Shown piece after piece: positions 12,215-25,099 of a stretch of 64,000 nt of DNA. The stretch is taken from positions 1-64,000 of the forward strand of contig FLMG01002775.1 in assembly GCA_900088475.1 (NCBI GenBank). The letters run 5' to 3'. Below the pieces are notes generated by a model. The model did not search any database, was not told where the DNA came from, and saw only the letters and a program-made list of their open reading frames with translations. Source of the DNA: Hyphochytrium catenoides (Eukaryota; Sar; Hyphochytriomycetes; Hyphochytriales; Hyphochytriaceae). Position 1 is the first letter of the stretch. Every line of letters begins with the position of its first letter. A program made the position numbers and the translations under genes.

Positions 12215-14175
12215 ATGAAAATGATGCTGTCCGAAGAAAACCACAAGCTGCTGAATGTTCGCAGCCCTGCTCCAAACGGCGATGAAGGCAAGTACAGGCA
12301 GTCATATCGAGACGGCGCCGCCCTGGACCCAGAAGATAAGACCCTTCAGTCCGGCTCAGCTGCGTACAGCTATCAAACGGTAGGAAGGATGCAGGGCACA
12401 AGAAATAGCCGTATCAGAGGCCGCCAACATAGTAATTCTGGCGAAGATTATGATATGCCTCGTTCTTCAAGTGCCTTTCCAAAACCTCTAATTGACCTTC
12501 TGACTGTCCTCCTGCCTCCCGCGTCTTCAATTGGCGGCTCCTTCCTTATACATCCATGGCTACTCCCTCTCCGTGCACCGGCAATTAGCTGCTCCCGACC
12601 AGTACTAAGCGGTAAGCGACAATATCGTAGCAAGCCGAGTAGTGCACGGCTTACCTCGTATATCCCCTCGTCCTTACTTGCGATAGGTCCAGGAGTAGAA
12701 TCAGTGTGAGAGATACTCTTTTGGCACTCGTTAATCTTTGCGCTACTGCCTTTGGCACAGGTATCAACACTTCACGCGTCTTTGCCAATACCTCACCTAT
12801 AAACTTAGTCACCTAACTCATCGCTATGTTAGGACTGCTCTCACTGCCATACTCTATGAAATTGGGGGGGTTGGTTGTGGGAGTCGTAGCATTGACCGGA
12901 CTCTGCGCTGTGTCAACATACACGACGGCGATTCTCAGCAAGGCCTGTCAACTCAGCCGGGAGAGTACGTATGACGGCTGTCTTGGCTACTACTTTGGCT
13001 CTGGAGCGCGCCTGATAGGGAAGGTTACCATAATGCTATGTCTATTCGTATTGGGTGAGCCTGAATACATACCCTTCTTCTGTATGCGTTGCCCCTGACA
13101 TCGCTACACCTTCAGCTATGACCTACTTGGTAGCACTTGTGGACCTCATGGATTCAGCCGTGTCGCGCTTCCTGGATGCAGAGAGGGAGAAGTATCGACC
13201 TATCCAGCTGGCAGCCTTGGTGGTCGTCACCTTTCCCTTAACGCTGGTGAAGCGTCTCTCAGCCCTGGGCTTCGTCTCTTGGGTGGCGGTCTTGAGCTGC
13301 TTTTTCATTGCCTTCTCTCTCGTAAGCACTTACATGAAGGCAGTATCGGAGAAGACTGCCTCCCAGAGTGTGATACTCTTTCATCTTTCATGGAAGGTCT
13401 TTTACATTTTGCCATTGCAAGCTCTGAACTACGCTTATCATTACATTTGGTGTGAGACTCTAAAGGAGGTTTCGATCAGTCAAGAGCGCGAGGCAAAGGA
13501 GGTAATGACCATTTGGAAGTGATTGACATTTCGGAAGGGGAAGCTGACTGCCTATCGCTTCTGCTGCGATTGATGTTCTTTGTTGCTGCGTTTCCCTGCT
13601 CTGGACGCTGCCCTTCTCCTCGCCGAATATGCTGGGACTATGACATCATTCCTTGGTGCCATTGTTAGTTGGGGACTTATTCTCACTTGGCAATCTACAT
13701 CTGCTATGTGATCGCTGGAGTCTTTGGCTATTTAACATATGGCAGGAGCACGGAGGGAGATATCTTTGACAACCTGCCTCCAGACGATGAGATAGTCACG
13801 ATAGGCCGTTTAGCAGCGGGATGCATTCTGCTATTTTCCTATCCGATTTTAATTGTGCCACTGCGGGACCACCTCTTACGCTTGTCAAGCCTTGACAGGA
13901 GGTCGGAGCAGTGGGCGGCCGTGTCGGTCTCAGGAATGATCTCGATAGTCCTGTACGGTTGTTGTTACTTTCTCAAGGATCTGACCTTGGCTAATGCTGT
14001 CGCGGGAACGGTCGCCTCTTTCATAGTCTACGTCTTTCCGGGAGCACTTCTGCTTCGGATTTCTGGGCTGGAGCGCAAATCTCTCGTACCTGGCTGTCTT
14101 ATTATCCTTCTGGGCTTGGCAGTATCGGTAAGCGGAATCATCTACACTCTACGAGAGGACGACGGCCCCTTATAA
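12215..14175 (+). CDS. AAAP/SLC38-type amino acid transporter, copy 1
   Basis: This is a polytopic membrane protein of the amino acid/auxin permease family (Aa_trans), a proton- or sodium-coupled carrier of neutral amino acids. Firm exons are 12687-12760, 12833-13054, 13116-13501 and 13669-14175. Hydrophobic segments include GLLSLPYSMKLGG (TM1, with the family's helix-breaking start), FPLTLVKRLSALGFVSW and ANAVAGTVASFIVY. A first exon 12215-12291 beginning MKMMLSEENHK would join in frame through a donor GTACAG and give 421 aa, but this join is tentative. It is one half of a tandem pair with 16193-17572, sharing intron positions and two identical exon lengths (222 and 386 bp). Substrate cannot be inferred. 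Confidence 0.85.
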
Positions 14176-16098
14176 AAGCAAGAGAAGCAACTTCCTTTGG
14201 CAGATCGAAGCATCTTTCTTCGGCCATTCGGATAAGGTTAGCCGCTCAGTTATTTGAGGGAGCCACCGCTTCTTTTGAATAATTACTTTCAGTCACTACC
14301 ACTTCACACTAGATCGTAAGAGCTAAAGATCACGGTAGTTAGTAGGGACATCTCTTTCTCCCCCTTCCCCATCAGAAAACAACCAGAGAGGAGCAGTAGA
14401 GGTGACCGCCACTCCTAATGTCACTTGGTGCTTTACAATAAGTTGTCGACACAAGGGATACAGGTGCTTGAAATAGAAACGGCAGCAAGCATGGCTAAGG
14501 CTCCAGGAACAGTGCAGCGCCATGAAAGACACCCAGACAGCGGAAAAGAATTGAGGGCGCAGGCTCCATGCTGATAGTGGAAGCTCCTCTTTTCTTCCAT
14601 CGAATCGAATGGTGCCCATCGTCACCAAAGGGGCGTTCTTATTTGTAATAACATATCAAAAAAACAAAGAATTGCGCACCTAGGCTGATCAACGTGATCT
14701 TCAGCGATTTCTTCGCCCACCGGATCAGTGAGATTGGGAACTCAGTAACTCGTGCTGAGTTGGACGCTGGACAAATTGCAGGAAAGAAGGCATTTTGCAG
14801 CTGGGGCAATTCTTTGTTGTCCTTGATATGTCTAGAACACTTAGTCTGACAGAACTTCTATCTCGTCTATCATGCCTCAGCCGCTGGTGCTCTGCTGCCC
14901 TGATGGACTGACAGCAGCCACGGCACGGCGCAGCATCAACTGTTCTGCTGCCGCTCTCCCGCCATCTTTGAAGCTTCTTCGCTTACCCGGGAATGCCGCT
15001 GATTGGCTGATGCTGGTCAGTCAGCACCAATCGGAAGGCTTTAAAGTTGCTGTAGTGGTACAATAGAGAGGCGCCGTCTTCACGCTGTAGACCAACCAGC
15101 TCGAAATTCTTAATAGTAGCTACATATGTTGTGCAGGTCCGGCATTCTGTTCAGATTCTTTTGGATTCTGCACAGCAGATGCAAATTCTTTCTGTAAGGG
15201 GAATAGGGTAGGAAAGCATGGAAGGAATACTATTTGCTGTACAGGGACTGCCCTCCTTCGGCACATTAGCAGCACCAGTTCCGTATTACCACGCTTGGAA
15301 ATGGGCCGTTCCATGGTCGTAGAAGGTGTAGGATGAGGACCCTCCTCCTAAACTATTACTATCTGTACCCATCGATGTATGGGAAGTTTAGGCTGTCCAT
15401 CCGTACATTATGTCTGTAGAAGTATAGGGACGGGTAGTTCTACAGGGCGGACAGACCGGAAGGAAGTCTCATCATTCAAGCCTTTACCACCCCGCACTCC
15501 ACCTCCTATGTAAATACCTGCATTTTACCTTCCAACCCCCTCTTTCAGCCGCCACACATTCCCGAGGATATCCGTCATATCGCGAATATTTAGAGTATTA
15601 GCGATCCGAATTCCTGATGACGCCCTGTTTCAAGTAGAAATTTCTTGAAAAAACGTCTGTTCTTTTCGTAGTAGATCTTTGGCACTCTGTCTGCCTGCTC
15701 TATAACCTACAGTGACATAGGACCGTAGGTATTATTCTATGGCCTTCTTTGACGGGTCAAGGCCTCCGGCCCTCCCCCAGAAGCTGCTCACTAACGGACA
15801 GTCACTCTTCAATTTCCTTAGCGACAGACAAGCGGCAGCAGCTAACTGACGAGCACGTGGGCACAGCGCGCACCACGCGTGCCTTCTCTTGCCAGTTTCG
15901 GTCCTTGGGTGCAAGCGTCCGCGGTGCGGGTAGATAGCTCATCCTCGCAGTTTGTCGTTGAAAGACTCTTTACCTGTCTAGTTTGTTCGAGCGACAAGCT
16001 GGATCAGTAGGGTGGTTAGAGTCTGGTCTTTGTTTATAAGCACTTAATAGAGTTTCTCTGAGGAAATAACTATTTAGGACCAGATCTTCCTGGTCTGT
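14176..16098. other. Spacer between tandem transporters
   Basis: About 1.9 kb separates the two transporter copies. No open frame with family resemblance was seen on either strand, and no pseudogene remnant of a third transporter was recognised. It presumably holds the copy 1 terminator and the copy 2 promoter. Confidence 0.5.
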
Positions 16099-16203
16099 AT
16101 GGAGCGAGTGATCGAGATCACCGACATAGTTAGGCAGGTCTCACACGAGCTTATTGGCATCGCCATTGGAATTGCAAAGCTAGACCAGAAAAATGGAGGT
16201 TAA
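16099..16203 (+). promoter_or_regulatory. Upstream ORF overlapping transporter copy 2 start
   Basis: A 34-codon reading frame starting MERVIEITDIVRQ begins 94 nt before the proposed start ATG of copy 2 and ends at TAA 16201-16203, in a different frame. It overlaps the start by 11 nt. If the mRNA begins upstream, it would tend to lower translation of the transporter, a common control for amino-acid genes. This is inference from position only. Confidence 0.3.
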
Positions 16204-17572
16204 CTTGCTTACGACTGTCTCTTCAGTCGAAGATGGCAGAAAAGATCTAATCGATCTTGGCTTGGCCGTTGTGAACCTTTGCGCAACTGCATTTGGAGCA
16301 GGTACGACTCAAGGGCTGGCTACTAGTTCACGACCAGCATAATTGATAGCTAATCTTCTGCCTTCAGGCCTCTTATCTATTCCGTTCTCTATGAAGCTGT
16401 CAGGGCTCATACCAGGCCTGGTGCTCCTCACTGCTCTGTGTGCCCTATCAGCATATACAACCTACATACTCAGCAGAGCATGCAGAATTAGCGGTCAGAC
16501 CTCATATGACAGTTGTCTCGGATACTTTTTTGGGGCTCGCATGCAAGTGCTCGGCAAGCTGACAATCATGCTTTGTCTCCTCATTATTGGTAGGTTAGNN
16601 NNNNNNNNNNNNNNNNTTGCATCAGCCGTGAGCTACCTGGTCGCGTTAGTTGACCTCATCGACGCTGTCATTTCTCGCTTTCAAGAGTACGATCAAGAAG
16701 GATTCAGGCCCATTCAACTGGCACTCATCATCCTTGTCACCTTTCCTCTCACGCTGGTAAAGCGTCTTTCTGCTCTGGGCTTCGTGTCATGGGTGGCTGT
16801 CGTCAGTTGCTTCTTCATTGCTTTTTCCCTCTTGGGAATATATGCCAAGGCCTCATCAGAAGATACGATTGTACCAGGGGCGAAACTCTTTGACTTTTCT
16901 GGCAATATCTTCTACGTGCTACCCTTACAAGCGTTCAACTTCGCCTACCACTACATATGGTACGAAACAGTCAATGAGGTCTCCAACCGCACTGAAAGAA
17001 ATATTAAAAAGGTAGACGATCTCTGCTTTCAAATGTCAGTCCTTCATTTAGGCCACTAATCGCTCTCCTTCCTCGTCCAGCTTGGTGGATACTCCCAGGG
17101 CATTATTTTTGTCTGTTACGTCACGGCTGGCATCTTTGGCTACCTGACCTACGGTCCTGAGACTCAGGGAGACATTTTTGCCAACCAGGACCCTAAAAAC
17201 AACGTAGTCATTGTAGGCCGCATGGCCGCAATATTCACTCTGCTCTTTTCTTTCCCTCTACTGGTGGTACCTCTCCGTGACCACTGTATCAGCCTCGCAA
17301 GGCTGCGTCGCAACCTTCGGGGAATGCTGATGGTCTCTCTCGGTCTCTCTTCTGTGCTTTACCTGTGTGCAAACTTCTTACGGAACATAGCAATGGCGAA
17401 CGCGGTGGCGGGCACGATCACTTCTTTGGTCGTGTACATTTATCCTGGAGCTATGCTAACGCAGATGAATGACAAGCACTGGAAGTCGCGGTTAGAGGGC
17501 GGCCTCATCATCATTGTGGGAGTGGTCGTGTCTGCCAGTGGTATCGCCTTCGCGATTGATGGTCCGAAATGA
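16193..17572 (+). CDS. AAAP/SLC38-type amino acid transporter, copy 2
   Basis: Four exons, 16193-16301, 16368-16589, 16626-17011 and 17081-17572, give 402 aa. The protein aligns throughout with copy 1: VVNLCATAFGAG then SIPFSMKLSG at TM1, SRACRISGQTSYDSCLGYFF, FPLTLVKRLSALGFVSWVAV, FNFAYHYIWYET, GIFGYLTYG and ANAVAGTITSLVVYIYPGA. Exons 2 and 3 have exactly the same lengths as in copy 1 (222 and 386 bp) and the same phases, so the pair arose by tandem duplication. An 18-base assembly gap (16599-16616) falls inside intron 2 and does not touch coding sequence. The N-terminal cytosolic tail is short. It is convergent with NOT4, 287 bp away. Confidence 0.9.
16599..16616. other. Assembly gap (18 N)
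   Basis: This is a run of N inside the second intron of transporter copy 2. The flanking donor GTAGGT and acceptor TCAG are intact, so the gap does not alter the protein model. Confidence 0.99.
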
Positions 17573-17859
17573 GATAGAGGAGGAAGGCTTAAGGGAAGAA
17601 GAGGAGTGCTGCCCTATATTAGGACGCGAAAGAGTCTAGAGAACGTGTTCCATTCTTGCACCGCTTCGTTTATTTATTGATAATCTTTGAATGTCGTTAT
17701 TTGTGGAGCCTGTTTACAAGGCAGAAAGTCCTCGTTGGCGTTTCGACTTGATCACTTCTCATCATAGCTATTTGTTCTCAGCCACCATTCTTTGCTACAT
17801 TCTCAGCCTGGCTTGAGAAAAATGGCTTGCAGTCTCTCCAAAGCGCTCAATTCTAGTTG

Positions 17860-20800
17860 TCAGTGATTGCCAACAAGGCCCGGTGCAGGCCTTCCGAACT
17901 CATATCTGCTAGCGCTTGGAGGATGCGATCGCCCCATACCGGGCGGAAATGACTGCTGCAGACTAGAATCTCCATGAGGCGTTGCCAACCCAGCTCTGAC
18001 TATCGCAGGGTCGTGGAAAGGCAAGGAGACTGAGTTAGAGGACGAAGGGATGGGAGGTGGACCATAGCCAGGTGGGGATGGCCACACAGCGGTCCGGGTA
18101 TTGGTTGGGTTAAGGCTGAGGGCATTATGACTGGGTTCCCGATAGAGCGCGTCTGCACTTATTCTAACATTAGGAAGCACCTGTCTGAGCCACGCAAGCT
18201 CATCTGGCACGTGATTTGTAGGCAGATGGGGCGAGGTTGAGGGTCCAGGAGTGAATAGGGCTGAGGAAGACGACGCGATCCTGTCAAAGCTATTGACGCC
18301 GACAGATGGCGAGGCTAGAGGGGAAGGGCTGGGGGCCAATGGGAGAGCAAGATTGTTCTGGTCATTCTGGGATATCAGAGGAGGTCTGACGCCATTTTGA
18401 CCCCGCGGTTGTATCATCGCGATCGCTGGGTCCATAAAGGCCAAGTCACTGCCATAACTTCGCTTGGGTAGACCGTTGCCTATACTTCTATTACTGCTAC
18501 TAACACTATGCGCCGCTTTTCTAGGGGAGAATCCAGGAGGTTCGCTGTCATCTTCCGCGTCAGCGTTTGCAAAGGCGAACCTTGAGGTTGAGGGCGGTGG
18601 CCTGCCGCTGGTGATTGGTACGCCTGGAAGCTCAGATCTGAGGAAATCTGCCAGCGTCTCTGTTGGCGGTTTTAGCTCTTCAACAGCGACGACCTCCGGG
18701 TCCAACCCACCACCATGTTCTCCAGAACCCCCTAAAGGACTGGGATTGTTCCAAGTTCCAAGATTGATGACTGGACCTGTTGGTCTGTCAAGGCCCAGCG
18801 CCTTAGAAGGTGATATCGCCCGTCCCTGTCCAGATGCCAAGGCCCATGGATCTAGTTTCTTCCCTCGTTCTGAAGGGCTAATTGCGCGCTTGGCCGTCGA
18901 GCTCGCTTCCCCAACGCTCCCTGCCGTGTGAGAGTATAATGACCCGCCATTGCTGTCAGGCAGTATGGTAGGCCCCAGATTTTGTCCTAGCCGTAATGCT
19001 GGTGAAGTTTCTGGGGTTGAGCCTGGAGTTGCTAAAATGCCCTTGCCAAAGAACCTGCTTTCTCCACTAATTCCGGTAGCCAGCCCTGGAGCAGCAGGTG
19101 CTTTGGGCTTATTGCTGCCGATGGCAGACATACGGCTATTGTTAGGCCCCGCTCGTTTCTCCTCCAATCTACTATCCGACCGCAACTCTCTTCCTGAATC
19201 GCTCGCCGCCCGTGAGAGCGAGGGGAATTCCTCAGGTTTTGCGAATGGCAAGAGTGCTGTTTGGGGCGCAGGTGAAGGACTGACGCCCCAAGGGTTCTTT
19301 GAAGGTGCTGGTGCCGGGAGTAAGGCAGGATATTCTGAGCCCATGGCGACATTCTCTGCATGCAACCTCGGCGGTGATGGAGAATCTCCTTTGCCCTGAG
19401 GGGTGGCCCCGAGATTCGGTGATGCAGAGATGTAAAGTGACCCAATGCCTTCTGACACATCCACAGCTAACGGTTTAGAATCCGACTCCAACATGGAGTC
19501 AGATATATGGCTCGGTGCTGGAGGCAAAACCGTTTTGCCAGCCGAGGGCAACGAGCTTCTATCATAGACTTGGGCAATCGCATGCTCCTTAAAACCTGTC
19601 ATTGCTTTGCCTAAACCAAGATGGCATCGGAGGCAAAAAGGACGTAACGGAGGAATGCAGAGATCAGGCACAGCGTGCAGATGGGCTTTGTAGGTAGGTA
19701 GGGAGAGCGTGCGCTTGTATGGAGCATCAAGTCGTAAAGTCCAACTTCGTACTAGATGTAACAACACTGGCCTAAAAAAAGCCCACCGGCACCAGCGATA
19801 GTTTAGAAAGAACGATAGGGCAAAAGGCGGCCCACATACCAGCCTGCATCTCCTCCTTAGTAAAACTGTCCTCATCCTCTCCTAGTTCATGCAGATAAAG
19901 ACACTCCGGATTATTGCAGGGTAGATGCCTCAAAAAGTAGTTGCAATACTTTGTTGTCCCGAAAGATGCACTGGGAAAAGGGACATGGAAGTCAGTATGA
20001 TAGGTGTTTCGCCCGTACGACATACTTCATTCAAAACGTGCTGGGTCTGTCTTCATATTCAACCTTTGCCTACTATTCTTTCGAACCTACCGCAATAGTC
20101 GTCCATCCAGCCAGAACCCGTCCACTGCTTGTATTGCCCGTGAGGCGTCCTCACGCTTCGCAAACGTAATGTATGCACTGGCGCTCCCATGCCCGCGTTC
20201 TCCCGCAACCTGCGTTCGGTTGATAACAACCTTCACTATTTTTCCATACTGGCCAAAGAAGTCATGTCGCCGTAAGACCTGAGGATAACATGTGGACCCA
20301 AAGCACTGAGACTTTTATGGATGGAACGGCGACGAACATGACAGCTTTCATACCTCCTCCTTGGCGAAAGAGGGCGGGAGGCCTATGACATAGACGAGGT
20401 TGCGTTGGATAACGCGGATATTGTTCAAGCTTTTCCTATCTATAGTGGCTGTGCTCTTATACGACTTCTTGTCAGCTTTCTCTTTCAGCTTCCTCTGTTT
20501 ACTACGCTTCACCAACCTAATGAGAAGAAAAAGAGACCTGTGAGTGCGAACCGGCAGAATCATGGAGACCTAAGCCTCAAACGACGGGACGACGTACTCA
20601 TCTCGGTCTAGCTTAGCTGCCACTACTGGTTGGTCAGCATAAGGTGTACGACAGGCTGGGCAGAGACCATTGGTGTTCTCCTTGATGTGATGCCAGCACC
20701 ATAGGCAGACCTGATAGATGCATGTTTGCGATAAACAACTGTCCATTTAGTCGCAACAGACTATCTAGACCCATACTTAGTCCTCACCTGGTATCCGCAC

Positions 20801-20883
20801 TGACAAGGGATAAAATTTCTGTCAGTGATGTCCAATGGTTCCATACAGAGTGGACACAGATCGTCATCGTCCAGTTCCGACAT
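17860..20883 (-). CDS. CNOT4: CCR4-NOT subunit NOT4, RING E3 ubiquitin ligase
   Basis: This is the ubiquitin ligase of the CCR4-NOT complex, acting in cytosolic and nuclear mRNA decay and ribosome quality control. Six exons join cleanly: 20788-20883, 20598-20710, 20354-20516, 20091-20278, 19840-19970 and 17860-19610 (813 aa). Residues 10-55 form the C4C4 RING typical of NOT4 (CPLCMEPLD, CQCGYQVCLWCW, GLCPACR). An RRM follows (NLVYVIGLPPSF as RNP2-like, GSASAYITF as RNP1-like). Then comes the CCCH finger CNYFLRHLPCNNPECLYLHE. The last exon encodes about 580 aa of Ser/Pro/Gly-rich, probably disordered sequence, with no NOT-box obvious by eye. The initiating ATG is immediately upstream of an acidic stretch and the RING, as in other NOT4 proteins. 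Confidence 0.95.
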
Positions 20884-21997
20884 CCTGACAGCCAGCCTAG
20901 CCGCTTACCAGTCTGCAGAGCAGGGATATGAATGAATGAGCGTCGATAACGTGATACCTCATGTCATAGACCCCTCCCATGGCCATGGCAAGAAAATTCT
21001 ACAGCGTCGCTCCCTGTCACCATCTTGCAGCTTTGAAGTCACAAGTACTTACCTCTTTCAATCGACAAGCGTGAAGATTCTTTCCATACACTGCCCTATT
21101 CAGTAGGTTATGGCTAGCGCGAGTATGCCCTGGAGCTTTAGGAGCAGCTTAGGGATAGAGTGGGGACCAGCGCCAAAGATGGGGCCACAACCCATACCCT
21201 TCCAACAAGAACCCAGAGCACCCAAGAGATCTCTCCACCGTTCTGTCTATCTACGTATAGCAGGCTTATCAACGACGCGGGTCAAGGCCCGCAATAAATA
21301 CACTGGCTTGATAAGCACTCCACGCGCTAGTGGAAACAACGAGACATCTTTCTGTGGGTCAAAGGAAAACTCAATGACAGTGGAGACTTAGCAGAGACTG
21401 AGGTGAAGCTTGGCAGGGCAATAACACACAATAATCCCCTGGCCGCGCTCCAACATCGCCGCAACATGCAAGAAAAAGCGGAGACCCGCGGACCTCCATC
21501 CTAAACATCACTATGTATATTATGGAAAATGGGGATGTCAGACTCCGCTATTCGGCTAGCTTAGCTGCGGAAACTGATAGAAGGTATTCAGAACTAATCT
21601 ATGCCAGATCCGTGATCGGAGAGCGCTAATAAATGGCGAATTCCGGGCAGCTTTTGCCTGTGATTTCCCTCATCTTTTGTCCCGTCGACTATGAGAGACC
21701 TTCCTCAGCGCTATGTTGACAAGTGCGAATCCAATCAGTGGGCTGGAGGCTGAGCCATCATTTTCTTCATCCTGACAACCTTCCGCGGCCCAAGCTGAAG
21801 CTCTTCAGCAGTCAGTCAGTCCTTGCAGGTCAAGGGCAGCAATATCTCCATATTAGACTCACTTCAGCGCTTCAACTTCTCAAACAGTAGCTGCCGCCTG
21901 TAGCTGCTGGGGGGCACCGCGGCGCTTGCTGAACTGGCGTTGTATTTCTACTCGTTTAACGGCAGGCTGAGCTCTTGACCAGTCTAAGGTTCTCGCC
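20884..21997. promoter_or_regulatory. Divergent promoter region, NOT4/HIBCH
   Basis: A 1.1-kb divergent spacer. It contains only short open frames without domain character. Both 5' UTRs and promoters must lie here, but no motif could be assigned. Confidence 0.5.
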
Positions 21998-24083
21998 ATG
22001 TTAGCACGCGCAATCTCAAGGTCCGCTAAGAGGCAGGCTGGCCTAGCGCCAGCCATTGCAGGCAGTAAAAGGACAGTATATACGGAGAAGCAGCTTCGCG
22101 AAGATCTGTCTGATGAATGGACGGGCAAGAATGCTAAGCCTCCTCTCCAAGGCGCAATCCCAGTAAGAAACCCATATTGCGTATATGATGGTACCTGCTA
22201 GATACTGATAAGCATCTGGATTAGGATCACAATGGTGATATTCTCTACGAAGATGGGAAATATGTCCGCGGGCTAGTGTTAAATAGACCATCGGTAAGGC
22301 ACTTTGCGGCTTTGTGTATATGACGCGGTGTAACCTAGTGGCTTCCTTGTGTAGAGCCTGAACGCTCTGACTCTTGACATGGTGCGAACCATCACAAAGA
22401 AGCTACGAATACTGGAGAAGAATCCTCAAACTAGAGCAATCTATCTTGCTGGGACGGGCACCAAGGCATTTTGTGCAGGAGGAGATGTTGTATGGCTATA
22501 TAATAATGGCCGAGATCCAGCGAAGAAGGAAGTGGTACGAGTAGGCCTCTAAGTGGTTACGCTGAATGGGCTTTGACATGCTGCCAATCCGCTGGGATTG
22601 CCGCTTGCGTAGGCGCTTCAATTCTTTCGCGAAGAGTATCAGCTGAACTATCTCCTGGCAACTGCGAAGACTCCGGTGGGGTTACTGTTGAAGGTTTCCA
22701 CAATCGTCGCAAGTCCTAACTCCTTCTTGTGGCTGTCGCCGTGTAGATTATTGCCTTCATGAAGGGGATCACGATGGGGGGCGGTGTTGGGCTCTCAGTC
22801 CACTGCCGCTACCGTCTCGCCTCGGATGAGACGGTGTTTGCTATGCCAGAGACCCAGATAGGGCTCATCCCTGACATTGGTGCTTCCTACTTCCTGCCAA
22901 GGCTAGGAAACTACAAAAACCAAGGAGTAAGTACGGTCCTGACGCCTGAAATATATTGATGGTCATCGTAAATCACTGGCTTCCAATCAGCGAGGGACTT
23001 TCCTCGGCCTGACAGGGCACCGAGTCAAAGGTGAAGATCTCGTTGGATGGGGTCTGGCGACGCATTTCACAGAGTTTGTTAACGAAACAGACTTCTTGCG
23101 TCAGAGCTTCGAACACTTGGTCATTCAGCCTGAATGGGTACGACATGGAGTAGTAATCTCTTCTGCGTCTCATGGACATCGACCTAAACCTCTGTGCCGT
23201 TTGTAGGACGAAATAGACACGGACGACGCTATAGCGCACGTTATAAACGGCGTATCGATTGGAACTAGTGTAGGTCATACCGATGATCTGGATCCTAAGT
23301 TCCTACCAAAATACAAAGGTATGCGGCCCTACGGTGGGCTTATTTGATGGTCTTGCCAGGGGCTTACACTTTCGTCTCCTCAAAGAGCTGTTCAATCAGT
23401 TAGAAGCTATCTTTGGACCGCAAGCGAACAAGGCAGACGATACCGTGGAGGGCATCATGGAAAGATTAAAAGCATCTGACGCTCCTTTTGCCAAGTCGGC
23501 GCTTCAGAATATGGCAAGAGCATCCCCATTGTCCTTAAAGGTATGTGGTACGATGGAAAGCCTTTGTTTGGTCTTCATTGTCCTGACTCGTCGCTCCTCC
23601 CAACAGTTGACCCTGAAGCAGCTTAGAGAAGGAGCTACGCTAAGTTTATTAGACTGCTTTAAGATGGAGTTCAGGATAGTCTCGGTGCGCCGCTTCTCAT
23701 CCGTTATTTGCACGCGAAGTCATCTAACAGCGTGATTGTTTGACAGAGAATTTTTGAGAACAAAGACTTTTTCGAGGGAGTTCGTGCGCAGCTTGTTGAT
23801 AAGGTACATCTCCTAACGACCTTATGGCATTCAGTCCCTTATAACTTTCTTGTACTAGGACAAGAGCCCGAAATGGTCACCTTCTAAGCTATCTGACGTC
23901 AGCGACGAGATGGTTAATGAGTTCTTCAAGCCCCTGCCCGAGGATAAGGAACTTCAGATAGCACCACATAGTCCTATCTCGCCTAAGGATTGGCAACAGC
24001 TGGACAGGCAAGAGACGCTTGTACCTCCAAAGAATCCCTCACACGCTACCTACGACCCCGCCCTAGATCCAAAACTATACTAG
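21998..24083 (+). CDS. HIBCH: 3-hydroxyisobutyryl-CoA hydrolase
   Basis: Hydrolyses 3-hydroxyisobutyryl-CoA to free 3-hydroxyisobutyrate in mitochondrial valine breakdown. Eleven exons, all consistent in frame, give 476 aa: 21998-22162, 22225-22293, 22355-22534, 22613-22675, 22747-22926, 22991-23137, 23207-23318, 23386-23540, 23607-23684, 23747-23803, 23859-24083. The N terminus ([12 protein letters not shown]) is basic and free of acids, as in a mitochondrial presequence. Crotonase-fold signatures are [13 protein letters not shown] (oxyanion hole), [15 protein letters not shown] and [19 protein letters not shown]; the Glu in PETQIG and the Asp in IPDIG are the HIBCH-type catalytic residues. 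The LTLKQL segment and the long C-terminal region are HIBCH-like rather than plain enoyl-CoA hydratase. Confidence 0.94.
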
Positions 24084-24258
24084 AAATACATCGGAAGTAC
24101 TCCGCCAGCAAGTGTTGGGTCCCAAAATACGAGTTCGTGGCTGCATGAAGTTGTCCCCTGTCAGCCTGGAATCTCCACTTGCTTTAGGTGTGGAAGTTCC
24201 CACACAATAAATAATAGATAGTCCAATCAGACAATCCCGCAAAGTCCAAAGGTTAGGG

Positions 24259-25099
24259 CTAGCGGCAAGGGCTCTTGGGATATCGAACTAACGTCGGATG
24301 GATAACCCACTTGCAGACCGTGTCGACAAGGTCATCGAGGTGCTCTGCCTTCTCTTGACTTTTGATTTTTCTGGCTTCAAGTCTCGACCGATCCTCACTA
24401 CCGCTCTCTTTGTCTAAGAAAGCGCTGCCTACATCTAGAAAGCACGGATATGCATATCCGTCTGTCTCAAAGGAAGCTGGCCCTTCATCCGCTGTTTGGC
24501 TCCCTGTGCCACCATGGTGATGCTCGTTCGTGGGCCTGAGGAAATCAAAGAAGGGCAGTACCATAAACGTTCCGGAAGTACACAAAGAGTTCTTGCGAAG
24601 AAGACACTACCCACCGCAACGCAAGCCTGGTCTGCTGAAGATGAGGTCCATGCAAGAAGTAGCTCGTCTCACTACTGCTGAGGAGGAGTTCACTCAAATT
24701 AGACCCCCAAACGCCTGTGCTGCGCTCAGAGTGACTGTCATTTGGACTGATACGACCAAAAGCTGCTAGCAAAGCGGCTCTTGCCAGGAATCGTTTCGAT
24801 CGTATGTCGTGTTGATTGTGATGGTGCAAGTCCTTCTGATGATAATTTATCACGCCATCGACAGTGATCGATGTGGCACCGACATCTGATTCTTCTTCGC
24901 TGCATGCACCCCTCGGACACTTTCTAGGGTGATATTCCTCCTCAAGATTATTGGTGCACGATGATGCTGCAGATGATGACGGTAGCACACTTGTCTGACT
25001 CTCATTCCCATTATTTTTCCTTTTCCTTTCGTGGTGGCGCGCACAAGCCTTTGTAGGTGCATAGTGTACTTGGTCTAGAAAAGACTGAGGGAGCACCAT
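24259..25099 (-). CDS. Hypothetical His/Ser-rich protein
   Basis: Two exons (24615-25099 and 24259-24535, with a 79-bp GTGGGT...TCAG intron) make 253 aa. The protein is not recognised. It is hydrophilic, with a basic patch (ARHHERKRKNN), Ser- and Cys-bearing low-complexity stretches, several His clusters (DLHHHNQH and EHHHGG), an Ala/Leu helix (RFLARAALLAAFGR) and a C-terminal amphipathic-looking segment HLDDLVDTVCKWVIHP. Support comes only from a long frame that is restored exactly by a canonical intron. It is convergent with HIBCH, 175 bp away. A 5' exon further right is possible. Confidence 0.5.

Noticed and set aside
11628-12218. 196-codon plus-strand open frame after the kinesin
   Set aside because: No domain, no splice connection to either neighbour; overlaps an equally open minus-strand frame, which suggests chance.
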